IMG/VR virus record: IMGVR_UViG_3300025896_000165
Coordinates: 1-26,556 of that record
From: a virus
DNA length: 26,556 nucleotides
Strand: one strand, 5' to 3'
Below are positions 14,945 to 22,428 of this stretch, piece after piece. The notes beneath the pieces are model-generated. The model was not told the DNA's origin. It ran no database searches and saw only the letters and a program-made list of their open reading frames with translations. Numbering within the stretch: position 1 is the stretch's first letter; each line of letters starts with the position of its first letter. The translations under genes and the position numbers were made by a program.

Positions 14945-15894
14945 TAGTAGCTCCAAAAATCTTGTTGTGGGATTCTGTCCATCTCCTGTGATTGTTGTTT
15001 GTAAATCCTAACAATTGCATCTTCTTGAGAATCCAACATCATTAATAACTTTGAATAAGCTCCAGTAACATCTTTAGGCCCTAATATCATTGCAGCAGCA
15101 TAATAGATAAGATAGTTTTCACATTCATCAGGCAAATCAGAATGAGTTGTCGTATATTTACCTATCGTAAGATAATCACCAACAGCAACCGTTTCTCCAG
15201 TAGCAAACGTAAAAGGATCTAGAGTAAACACCCCAGTGCCAGAATTATAAGAAGTAAAAGCTATGTTCCTCATCTTCACTACGCCATCCTTATCGCAGAT
15301 ACAAAGATACTTATCGGAAGCATTATTTATTGCGTTTGCATCATCGGATGCAGTATTAATAGTTAATGCTGTGAGTTGAGTCGATGATAGAGTTCTTGCT
15401 GTAACAGTCCCAACCCTTAAAGCTAAATCATCTAAGCTTCTTTCGTATTTAACTTCAAATTTAGCACCACTACGATTGACAATTGGAATAGGATAAAAGT
15501 TTCCACTCTGTCTATAATATCCATAAGGATATTCAGCAGTGTCACTATTATCGTTCATTGGGTGAAGCTTATCTAGTGGCTTGCCATAATCAGACAGGTT
15601 CCCACTATGGCTATACCTGATAGTAATAAGTTCCTTGTTGAAAAATACTCTATCACTAACTGAATATGCTCTTTGATCGGCAACGGTGGTGATTTCCTGA
15701 CTGGAAGCAAAAGGAGACACGCTGCTATGAGCATTAGAAATTTTAGACTGTAGTAAATCTTGTCCATCGTTTATATATTGTAATATTTCAGCATTGCCAA
15801 TTCCTCCAGTCACATTACCAGAAGAATCTTCAGAGAAGTCCTCATTCTTTGAGAGCCTTCTCGCTGCTGTGATAACATCTTGTATGTATCTCAT
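14944..15894 (-). CDS. Head-tail adaptor protein (316 aa)
   Basis: A 316-residue protein that probably forms the ring under the portal. The N-terminus MRYIQDVITAARRLSKNEDF leads to IGNAEILQYINDGQDLLQSK, the helical start common in podovirus adaptors (SU10/T7 gp11 type). The middle is beta-rich (EITTVADQRAYSVSDRVFF, YPYGYYRQSGNFYPIP). A late helical segment (DECENYLIYYAAAMILG, about 255-271) is followed by a C-terminal helix. TAATG overlaps with genes on both sides, upstream at 15894 and downstream at 14944. Adjacency to the nozzle gene strengthens the call. Confidence 0.87.
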   Translation of the reverse strand: MRYIQDVITAARRLSKNEDFSEDSSGNVTGGIGNAEILQYINDGQDLLQSKISNAHSSVSPFASSQEITTVADQRAYSVSDRVFFNKELITIRYSHSGNLSDYGKPLDKLHPMNDNSDTAEYPYGYYRQSGNFYPIPIVNRSGAKFEVKYERSLDDLALRVGTVTARTLSSTQLTALTINTASDDANAINNASDKYLCICDKDGVVKMRNIAFTSYNSGTGVFTLDPFTFATGETVAVGDYLTIGKYTTTHSDLPDECENYLIYYAAAMILGPKDVTGAYSKLLMMLDSQEDAIVRIYKQQSQEMDRIPQQDFWSY

Positions 15895-16121
15895 TATTTA
15901 ACATTCATTTTCTTTTTAATTATCGCAGCTAAAGTAGCTTTCTTAGCTTTTCCAAGACTGTCACCCTCACTAGGTTCGTCGTCCTTAAAAAGCTCTTCTT
16001 CTACTTCGCCACCTTGTCCTGACGTATTGTTGGATTCACTTTTAAGAAGTTTATCAGGTGCAATCTCATCACCTTTCTTCTCTTCTTCCTCATGTTCATA
16101 TCCGCATTTTTTACATTTCAT
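15894..16121 (-). CDS. Small acidic protein with a CxxC knuckle (75 aa)
   Basis: ATG 16121 follows AAGGG by about nine bases. The product begins MKCKKCGYEHEEEEKKGDE, with a single C3/C6 knuckle and H10, then a disordered acidic middle (SNNTSGQGGEVEEELFKDDE) and a basic C-terminal helix (KAKKATLAAIIKKKMNVK). One CxxC could bind zinc only together with another chain. Its place between a virion protein and the adaptor suggests an assembly factor or minor virion part. No family recognised. Confidence 0.7.
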   Translation of the reverse strand: MKCKKCGYEHEEEEKKGDEIAPDKLLKSESNNTSGQGGEVEEELFKDDEPSEGDSLGKAKKATLAAIIKKKMNVK

Positions 16122-16124
16122 AGT

Positions 16125-17150
16125 TTATACCCTTGACATTAATTGTGCTAAAATTGCATCTTTATATCTGTTTCTATTTGTAGTCTCCTCTTGTGTTGGT
16201 TCGTTGTCATAGTTAGCAAATGGCTCTGGCTGTGATATTCTTGGTAATATGGCATCAAGATTAACTGGCGGTGCAGGCTTCCTTGAAACGACCCTCCTTT
16301 CTTTTGGATTTTCTTTTCTCGGTGATATACCTCTAGTTTCTCTTCTTTGTCCTTGCGTTGACTTTGCCTCTGGCGTATCAAGCAGTGATGATGCAAAACT
16401 ATTAAACTCATCGTTTGAATTAACATCTAAAGTTCCATGATGCTCTCTTAGTAATCCTCTTTTAACCGCTTCGTCTCCAATCTTATATCTTATATCATCA
16501 GATGCTTTATTCCACTTATCACCAAACATCTCTGACCATACAGCATATTTATCAATATCTCTTCCTGTTAGTGCTGACTCATCCCTAGTAGAAGCAAACT
16601 TATTATTTACCCAATTACCTTTATCATCAGTTCCTACAAAATCTTTTGCAAAGTTAGGATTAATTACAGCATTATACTTCTCTTCCCATCCTTTATCACC
16701 GTTATATAAACTAATACCTTGCTTGGCTAAATTATCTCTTCTTTTATCTTCTTTTTCCGTCCTACTGCGTTGTGATATTGCACCATATGCTCCTCCCAAC
16801 ACGCCTCCAGCAGCCCCTCCTATTACCGTTCCTACTACTGGGATGACGGAGCCTATACTAGCTCCAGCAGCGGCTCCACTTGCTGCTCCTTGCAATATAC
16901 CCTTCCCCGTACCCCCTCTATTACTTTTGTTTAGATTATGTATCCCTGCCGCTCCTGCGGCTAGTCCAAGAACTGGCAAGGCATAGCTTGTGCCGCCAAC
17001 AATAGAACCGTCCGACATTAAAGTTCCGCCATTGGTTGCAGTGCCAACTTCATACGCACCACTTCCGCCACTACTTCCAACATTAGATAATACATTTGCT
17101 AGGGTAGATACCCCTGATGTTGGTGGTGGTGATTTTTTCTTTTCAGCCAT
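16125..17150 (-). CDS. Virion protein with glycine-zipper membrane segments (341 aa)
   Basis: GGGAGGTG five bases before ATG 17150, plus TAATG overlap, fixes the start. After a Pro/Gly/Ser-rich head, the protein has two hydrophobic Gly/Ala segments, ALPVLGLAAGAAG (about 57-69) and a longer zipper (about 84-126, including VIPVVGTVIGGAAGGVLGG). A globular part follows with KYAVWSEMFGDKWNKASDDI and KRGLLREHHGTLDVN (about 203-245), a motif I recall from uncharacterised phage virion proteins. The tail is Pro/Arg-rich. Glycine zippers suggest membrane insertion during DNA delivery. Function inferred. Confidence 0.77.
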   Translation of the reverse strand: MAEKKKSPPPTSGVSTLANVLSNVGSSGGSGAYEVGTATNGGTLMSDGSIVGGTSYALPVLGLAAGAAGIHNLNKSNRGGTGKGILQGAASGAAAGASIGSVIPVVGTVIGGAAGGVLGGAYGAISQRSRTEKEDKRRDNLAKQGISLYNGDKGWEEKYNAVINPNFAKDFVGTDDKGNWVNNKFASTRDESALTGRDIDKYAVWSEMFGDKWNKASDDIRYKIGDEAVKRGLLREHHGTLDVNSNDEFNSFASSLLDTPEAKSTQGQRRETRGISPRKENPKERRVVSRKPAPPVNLDAILPRISQPEPFANYDNEPTQEETTNRNRYKDAILAQLMSRV

Positions 17151-17509
17151 TAAGCACCTCCCAAATATCCACGTTGCATTAACGTGGCAAGATTAGTTAA
17201 AGCACTAGATAATCTTTCTTGGTTATTATCATTAGTTCCCATTAAATTTTGTATTCCTTCTATCTGTAGTTTGCGAGGGTCAACTCCACCACCACCAGAG
17301 CCACCACCTCTACCTCCACCGCCTTTAGAAGCACCCTTTAGACCAAACTCATATTTAAGCCTTTCTAGCTCTATTTCCTGTAAACTTTTTTCTCTCTCTG
17401 CCTGAATCTGCTTATCTTGAGCGTCCTCTTGTGCTTTTCTATCAAAGACACCACCCAAAAGAGATGTGCCAACTTGTATTACAGGGCCTAACCAATCAAA
17501 ATCTCCCAT
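17150..17509 (-). CDS. Small virion protein with Gly-rich linker (119 aa)
   Basis: ATG 17509 follows AAGGAG. The 119-residue product has an amphipathic N-terminus (WLGPVIQVGTSLLGGVF), a Gln/Glu/Lys coiled coil (about residues 23-55, EREKSLQEIELERLKYEFG), a glycine-rich linker (about 59-76) and a helical C-terminus with RLSSALTNLATLMQRGY. It is coupled by TAATG to the glycine-zipper protein and probably works with it, perhaps as a minor injection or tail component. No named family. Confidence 0.72.
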   Translation of the reverse strand: MGDFDWLGPVIQVGTSLLGGVFDRKAQEDAQDKQIQAEREKSLQEIELERLKYEFGLKGASKGGGGRGGGSGGGGVDPRKLQIEGIQNLMGTNDNNQERLSSALTNLATLMQRGYLGGA

Positions 17510-17518
17510 AATTACTCC

Positions 17519-18295
17519 TTACTTATATTGTGCATCAAACCAAACATTTGCAGCTCCAATCGTTTTGGTTGGGCCAGTTGTACTATTGCAAACAGTAATT
17601 CCAGTAGAAAAAGCTCTCCCCTTTGGTGGATAATACTGGAATGAAGATGTTGCTGGTACGTATATAATCACAGAAGGGACAGCCGTATCTGCTGGAACAC
17701 TAGTTGTATTATGAATCTGTATCCATTGTGGAGAAGCTAGGGAATTATATCCTGTCAAAGAAAAGAGCGTGCCAGCAGAAGCTTTTACAACTCTCGATGC
17801 TTCATAAGCAACAGAAGTAGCATTTGTCGGATAATAAACAGTGGCAACATCTAACTTTAAAGCATTATCAATACTTTGCAACGTGTTAGCAACAGTTCCG
17901 TCTGCAACGTTAGCGACACCCGTACTAGATACCCTAACAAAGCCATCTGTATACACATAGAAACTGTCACCATTTGCTGGAGCTTGACTAAAAGGAGAGC
18001 TAACAGTAAATGAATTTGTAGTAATGCTAGCAACCCTTCTAGATTGTCTATTTAGATTTCCAGCATAAAACCAAATCCAATCCCCAACTTTTACAGAGTG
18101 AGCAGTGGCAATAATAGTAGAAGCAGTAGATGCCGTTTCTGCTGTATCTGATATATCTTGCCTAGCAAAAAGAGGAGCAGAAATATTTAAGGCAGCTTCT
18201 CCAACTTCGTTATGCGGAGATGTCGGCACTCTTTGTGCATAAACATCAGAGACAAAGAGAGAGAGACTAAATAAAATTATAAATAACTTTTTCAT
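17519..18295 (-). CDS. Phage structural-type protein with Sec signal peptide (258 aa)
   Basis: The N-terminus is a textbook Sec signal: MKK, hydrophobic [12 protein letters not shown], then SDVYA followed by Gln, with cleavage expected after A20. The first Met is the only Met in the frame, so an ATG start without the signal is impossible; a GTG at V23 is the nearest alternative. The rest is beta-rich: [13 protein letters not shown], a middle linker, and a C-terminal domain with [33 protein letters not shown] and [15 protein letters not shown], a pattern I recall from virion or decoration proteins of many phages. The start has no ribosome site and lies three bases after the previous stop. Export of a virion-operon product is odd. 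Confidence 0.8.
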   Translation of the reverse strand: MKKLFIILFSLSLFVSDVYAQRVPTSPHNEVGEAALNISAPLFARQDISDTAETASTASTIIATAHSVKVGDWIWFYAGNLNRQSRRVASITTNSFTVSSPFSQAPANGDSFYVYTDGFVRVSSTGVANVADGTVANTLQSIDNALKLDVATVYYPTNATSVAYEASRVVKASAGTLFSLTGYNSLASPQWIQIHNTTSVPADTAVPSVIIYVPATSSFQYYPPKGRAFSTGITVCNSTTGPTKTIGAANVWFDAQYK

Positions 18296-18298
18296 AAA

Positions 18299-19357
18299 TT
18301 AACTAGCAGAAAAATATTCAGTTGAATCATCAGATCCAACCACGATAGCATCAAAGCCACTATCAAAAGCTAGACCTCCAAAATCAGCAGATTTAAGACT
18401 AATTTGAGAAGCACTAGAAATACCATTGCCTCTTCTTAGAAACCGCAAAATAGTGCTATCTCCATTGGCTACAACAACACTAGACCTAGCAAAAGTATCA
18501 GTGATATTAAATGTAGCGTTAGCAGAAGCAGTTGATTGTGATGTAAAATCCTTTCCAGTAGTTGGGCCACCAACAGTAAAGGTTGCAGAGTTTAAAGAAA
18601 GCCCACAAAGTCCAGCGATTCTACAATTTCTTTGGGTTGTTAAGACAGTTCTAAATGACTCATGCCCACACTCTCCAACAGCCTGACTTCCTAATACGAA
18701 AATAGAGAAAGCTCCATCAACTAGTGCGTTTGCATTTTGGTCATAGACTTCAATCTCACAAGTGGAAGCGGTTTTAGTTTTAACGCTGACAGTTGTTGCA
18801 GTAGCATCGTCATAGCCCATTACAACGATTACTGGAGTTTGACCAAATTCCTTTCTAAAACTAATAGAATACGTTCCAGTTGCAGTTTTAGAAGAGATAA
18901 AATCTCCACTACCAATTGTACTTGCCCCAGCAGAAGAAATTTGCCCAAACAAGAATCTTGGTGCAAGCATCGGGGCATGAACTTCAAATAACTTTCCAGA
19001 ATACTTATCCGCTTCTGCCGTTCTGTAACCTAGCAATATGCCATCAATACCAGCTGGCTCTAAATTTGCTCCACCATTTCCTTTGGTAACAATATTTAAA
19101 GTATTAAGAGAAGCACCACTTGCATTGCCTCCTAGTGCGTAGCCACCATTGCCAGGATTTAATACTAAACTTGAAACATTTATAAACCTTCTATTTAAAG
19201 GCGATTTCAAAGTTAAAGTATAATTAGCAGCAGAGTTTCTGACGGCTGTTGAAAATAAAGATTTTCCATAATTGAAAGCTACTCCAGACGCAGTACAACT
19301 TAATGAATATGGTAAGAGAATGGTTTCTCTATGAACAGATTCTAATGATCTTAACAT
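18299..19357 (-). CDS. Surface or fibre-like virion protein with three related beta domains (352 aa)
   Basis: ATG 19357 follows AGGGAG seven bases upstream. The 352-residue product seems to contain three copies of an about 90-100 residue beta domain: 25-115, 138-229 and 245-347. Matching landmarks are a strand (ANYTLTLKSP, GTYSISFRKE, ATFNITDTFA) and a closing motif (IDGILLGYRTAE, DGAFSIFVLGSQA, DSGFDAIVVGSDD). Cys-rich CRIAGLCG near 245-252 opens the third copy. Triplicated beta domains are common in capsid-decorating and fibre proteins, so a surface role is likely. It lies after a terminator-like hairpin downstream of the decoration gene. Alignment was by eye. Confidence 0.8.
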   Translation of the reverse strand: MLRSLESVHRETILLPYSLSCTASGVAFNYGKSLFSTAVRNSAANYTLTLKSPLNRRFINVSSLVLNPGNGGYALGGNASGASLNTLNIVTKGNGGANLEPAGIDGILLGYRTAEADKYSGKLFEVHAPMLAPRFLFGQISSAGASTIGSGDFISSKTATGTYSISFRKEFGQTPVIVVMGYDDATATTVSVKTKTASTCEIEVYDQNANALVDGAFSIFVLGSQAVGECGHESFRTVLTTQRNCRIAGLCGLSLNSATFTVGGPTTGKDFTSQSTASANATFNITDTFARSSVVVANGDSTILRFLRRGNGISSASQISLKSADFGGLAFDSGFDAIVVGSDDSTEYFSAS

Positions 19358-19375
19358 TTCTTCTCCCTAGAAGAT

Positions 19376-19405
19376 AAATAAAATAAAAGGGAGATTTTAC
19401 CTCCC
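19376..19405 (-). terminator. Intrinsic terminator after the decoration gene
   Basis: Read on the minus strand, GGGAG, a seven-base loop and CTCCC (19405-19389) are followed by TTTTATTTTATTT (19388-19376). It lies between the stop at 19413 and the next ribosome site, the only gap of this size in the block, and should reduce transcription into the 352-residue gene. Confidence 0.7.
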
Positions 19406-19412
19406 CTAGTTA

Positions 19413-19877
19413 TTAAGCAGCTCTAACTTGATACCATCTTGAATCAAGAGCGTTCCAAGTTAGCGAAACAGCAGCCAGTGCAGAGATTATGCATCCTGTA
19501 CCGTTAGCCACGTTTGATGTCCCAGCAGCAGCCATTGTTAAAGTATTTGCAGCAGTAGTATTAATAATAGTCAATTTCTGACCATGCTTAGTACCAGCTT
19601 GAACAATAACACCAGTTTTATTTGCAGCACTTGAACAAGCCACAATTGCAACTCCGCAACCATTGTGAGAAATAGTTCCACTATCTGCAATTGAAGTTGA
19701 AGCTCCGCTTGTAACAGTTGGCGTTTGAAATAATGCACCGCCCATATTTGCAGCAGCTCCCTCAACAAAACCTGCTTGCCCACCGATTGCAACACCACCA
19801 GGATAACTATTGGTAGGTGTCGGCTCTGGTGTAATGGCAAAAGTACCAGGTTTACTTTGTAATCTATCTAATGACAT
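19413..19877 (-). CDS. Probable head decoration protein (154 aa)
   Basis: ATG 19877 follows AGGAG six bases upstream. The 154-residue protein has a Pro-rich N-terminal arm (TPEPTPTNSYPGG), a Gly/Ala-rich connector and a C-terminal beta domain: HNGCGVAIVACSSAA, HGQKLTIINTTAANTLTM and VSLTWNALDSRWYQVRAA. The last part follows a pattern often seen in phage head-fibre and decoration proteins (strand, AAGTSNV, then WDAxxSRW). Its place directly after the major capsid gene, between two hairpins, supports abundant expression and capsid association. An alternative is a head fibre. Confidence 0.78.
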   Translation of the reverse strand: MSLDRLQSKPGTFAITPEPTPTNSYPGGVAIGGQAGFVEGAAANMGGALFQTPTVTSGASTSIADSGTISHNGCGVAIVACSSAANKTGVIVQAGTKHGQKLTIINTTAANTLTMAAAGTSNVANGTGCIISALAAVSLTWNALDSRWYQVRAA

Positions 19878-19890
19878 TTCATTCTCCTAT

Positions 19891-19922
19891 AAAAATTAAA
19901 CAGGGGACTCCAAAGAATCCCC
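19891..19922 (-). terminator. Terminator-like hairpin between capsid and decoration genes
   Basis: On the minus strand GGGGATTC, a TTTG loop and GAGTCCCC (19922-19903) form an eight-pair stem with one G-T pair, then TGTTTAATTTTT (19902-19891). It lies between the capsid stop and the decoration ribosome site. It may end most capsid transcripts or protect their 3' ends. Confidence 0.75.
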
Positions 19923-19929
19923 ATTGTTA

Positions 19930-21165
19930 CTAAGTTGTTGTCAACCCAGTGATAATTCCATGAGCAGTTGGAACAATACCAAACTCTGGATACGTACAGT
20001 ATCTAGCTTGCCAAGCATCACTTGTTTGTGATCTTTGGAAGATAGAGCCACCTGTAGCATCTGGAGTTTCCTGCCAACCAGCATTGGGTCTAGCGTGCAT
20101 CTCAATAAAGTCAGAATTTAAGAAGTAGAAAGTATCATCTTCTACAAATCTTTCTGCCACTACTGGGATTGGGCCAGTATCACTCATGAACTCAAGAGCT
20201 TGGAAAGAGAACTTACCTTTAGGCCCTGAATTACGAGACTCAACAATCATGTAACGTTTCTGATCTTCTAATTGGTTCAATAGTTTTCTGTACTGAACAA
20301 AAGAAGTAACTAACATATCAGGAGCTTCGCCGAAGTTGTATTTAATCTGCAAATTACCTTTGTTAAGATAATCAGAAGTTAAACCAACGCCAACAGAAGT
20401 ATCTTGATATGGAGATTGCCATCTATAGCCAACATTTATTCCATATAGCGAACCAGAAGTAGCTAATAGAACGCCTCTTAGACCAGTACAATCGTTATCC
20501 TTAGAATTTTGCATGTAGACACTATGAGTACCTGCACCAATATTTGCTAAGTCAAACGCAGCACCTTGTCTTTGAGTAAGTTGAACAACTCTAGTTGAAG
20601 GAGTTACGGCAGTGATTTCAAATTCTGCGGAGTTAGTATTAACATTCACAAAATCTTTAGTCTCAAAGTTAGCTTGCTTCCAAGTTGTAGTTTCAATAGT
20701 TACGTTATAGACACCAGCAGACGCTAGAGATTGGTTACCTGAAAAAGTTCCTAATCTGCCGTTACCGTTTGAAGTTATTGAATCATTGAATAGCTGACGT
20801 GACATGTTGCCTTGAAATGCCTGAACGCCTCTTTTAACTGGCTCTTTAGACAATCTAACAAATGCACCTTCATCTGTTCCTGATGCTTCGATTGCTTCGT
20901 TATCAATTTCAATGACTACATATTGCTTCTTAGCATATATATCCATTCTTTGATATGAAGCCACGTTTGGTCTAGGAAGTGATCCAGAACCTCTACCACC
21001 ACCAAAAGATGTTGGAACAGAAATTCTAGCGAACTCACCTACAAACGCATCGTTTCTTTTTATTTTTGCTAATATTACGTTTTCAGAATTAAACATGTCA
21101 CGAGTCATTCGCACATATTTAGTCTTAAACACACCACTAGCTGTGGTTAAGTTATAATTTGACAT
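19930..21165 (-). CDS. Major capsid protein (411 aa)
   Basis: A 411-residue protein placed after portal and scaffold, the standard position of the major capsid gene, and flanked by hairpins. AGAGAGG lies just before ATG 21165. It has an N-terminal arm followed by NDAFVGEFARISVPTSFGGG, a helical spine-like part (QYVVIEIDNEAIEASG with KRGVQAFQGNMSRQLFNDS), an inserted beta region around residues 145-235, and a C-terminal part with APDMLVTSFVQYRKLLNQL and WQARYCTYPEFGIVPTAHG. This agrees with the HK97-type fold of dsDNA phage capsids, though the exact subfamily is not clear by eye. No delta-domain protease is seen; the separate scaffold gene serves instead. Confidence 0.9.
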   Translation of the reverse strand: MSNYNLTTASGVFKTKYVRMTRDMFNSENVILAKIKRNDAFVGEFARISVPTSFGGGRGSGSLPRPNVASYQRMDIYAKKQYVVIEIDNEAIEASGTDEGAFVRLSKEPVKRGVQAFQGNMSRQLFNDSITSNGNGRLGTFSGNQSLASAGVYNVTIETTTWKQANFETKDFVNVNTNSAEFEITAVTPSTRVVQLTQRQGAAFDLANIGAGTHSVYMQNSKDNDCTGLRGVLLATSGSLYGINVGYRWQSPYQDTSVGVGLTSDYLNKGNLQIKYNFGEAPDMLVTSFVQYRKLLNQLEDQKRYMIVESRNSGPKGKFSFQALEFMSDTGPIPVVAERFVEDDTFYFLNSDFIEMHARPNAGWQETPDATGGSIFQRSQTSDAWQARYCTYPEFGIVPTAHGIITGLTTT

Positions 21166-21180
21166 AGTCCTCTCTAATCA

Positions 21181-21219
21181 AAAAAATTAAACATTAAAAG
21201 TTCTTTTTATCGAACTTTT
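21181..21219 (-). terminator. Terminator-like hairpin at the end of the scaffold gene
   Basis: AAAAGTTC (21196-21203) faces GAACTTTT (21212-21219) across eight bases. On the minus strand the stem includes the scaffold stop codon and is followed by AATGTTTAATTTTTT. The stem is AT-rich, so termination is probably partial. It separates scaffold from capsid messages. Confidence 0.5.
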
Positions 21220-22412
21220 CTGTTGCCAAAAAAATATTCCCACATTTCTTCGTCAACCTCTTCGTTTTGTTTTTTGGTAGAGCTGACCGCACTAGACTGG
21301 GTTCCAAAGCCTGCCTTAGCAGCTTTTTGAACTTTCCGATTTAGGTTCTCATCCCCTTTTGTTGGTTGCTTTAAAACATCCATAACGATTTCTTTAATTC
21401 CATCTGCATCTAAACCATGACCATGAGTCGTAGTATAAATAAGATCTATTAAATTATCGTCGGAAGCTTTATTTGGGGCAACCGATTTTACCGCTTCAAT
21501 AACATTGGCTTCGTGCCTTTTGTTCTGAATATAACCTACTATATCTGAAACTTGCACTTCGTCAACGGTTTCTACAACAGAATTTTCATGGTTGCCAACA
21601 TATTTTTTTACAAAATCTTTATAAAAATCTGAGAACTCTGCTCTCTTCATTCCAAGCGTAGAACAAGCATCATCAATCTGCGTCAATAATACCGTCTCAC
21701 TTTCTTTGACTTGGGTTTTAGTTTGGAGTTGTTTTATCTCTTCTTCTGCGTACTTAGCTCTTTGTTGAGCCTTCCAAATCTCTCGTTGCTCTGGAGTTGC
21801 CTTTCCCCAGTCATTAACGATAGCTCTTATTTTGTCTAACCAAACACTTTTTAATTCAACAGGGTCTAAGGTTGACTGACCAACAGCCATTTTAACAATA
21901 CCATCTAAAAGCTTATCAACATCCCCTTGTCCTGATAGCCTAACAATGGAAGCAGCCTTAGATGCCAGAGTATCGTATTCTTCTGTTAATGCTCTTTCTT
22001 TTTTTGTAATAGTTTTTTCTTTGGAATCAACAAATCTAAGTCTTTGGTCAATCCCTCTATTAAACTCTTCTTGCTCTTTAAAAGCTTTAATAGCATCACC
22101 AACTTTAAACTCAACTTCTTTTCCAGCAATAGTATCTTTGATGAGAGCAGATTCATCGATGTCAATTTCAGAATCATTTAGCTTGGCTTTTCTAAGAGTT
22201 GATTTTACCTCTTCTTTTACTTCTCCTTCCTTAGTCTCTCCAGTAGTAGCTTCCTCTTTGGATTCTACTACTGGAGATTCTTCTGGAATATCGTCGTACA
22301 TATCTAACAAATCATCAGCAGTTACTTTTTGTCCTTGCGTTGGATTGTTATTAGATTGTTGTGGTTGAATAACAGGCGTAGTTATCTCTAAGTTTGCATC
22401 TATATCTGACAT
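21207..22412 (-). CDS. Capsid scaffold protein (401 aa)
   Basis: A 401-residue acidic, helical protein between portal and capsid, the usual scaffold position. AAGGAAAT precedes ATG 22412. The N-terminal 70 residues are disordered and rich in Gln, Asn, Glu and Pro; TADDLLDMYDDIPEE is typical of scaffold-like openings. Long charged helices follow (KAFKEQEEFNRGIDQRLRF, KTQVKESETVLLTQIDDA). The C-terminus is basic and amphipathic (NRKVQKAAKAGFG, then MWEYFFGNRKVR), as expected for a capsid-binding helix in P22-type scaffolds. It would be released or degraded before packaging ends. No protease motif is visible. Confidence 0.87.
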   Translation of the reverse strand: MSDIDANLEITTPVIQPQQSNNNPTQGQKVTADDLLDMYDDIPEESPVVESKEEATTGETKEGEVKEEVKSTLRKAKLNDSEIDIDESALIKDTIAGKEVEFKVGDAIKAFKEQEEFNRGIDQRLRFVDSKEKTITKKERALTEEYDTLASKAASIVRLSGQGDVDKLLDGIVKMAVGQSTLDPVELKSVWLDKIRAIVNDWGKATPEQREIWKAQQRAKYAEEEIKQLQTKTQVKESETVLLTQIDDACSTLGMKRAEFSDFYKDFVKKYVGNHENSVVETVDEVQVSDIVGYIQNKRHEANVIEAVKSVAPNKASDDNLIDLIYTTTHGHGLDADGIKEIVMDVLKQPTKGDENLNRKVQKAAKAGFGTQSSAVSSTKKQNEEVDEEMWEYFFGNRKVR

Positions 22413-22428
22413 ATTTCCTTACATTAAA

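Noticed and set aside
16723-17405. Pro- and Ala-rich plus-strand frames opposite the glycine-zipper virion genes
   Set aside because: Low-complexity Pro-rich frames are the expected antisense of Gly-rich coding sequence; no ribosome sites fit.
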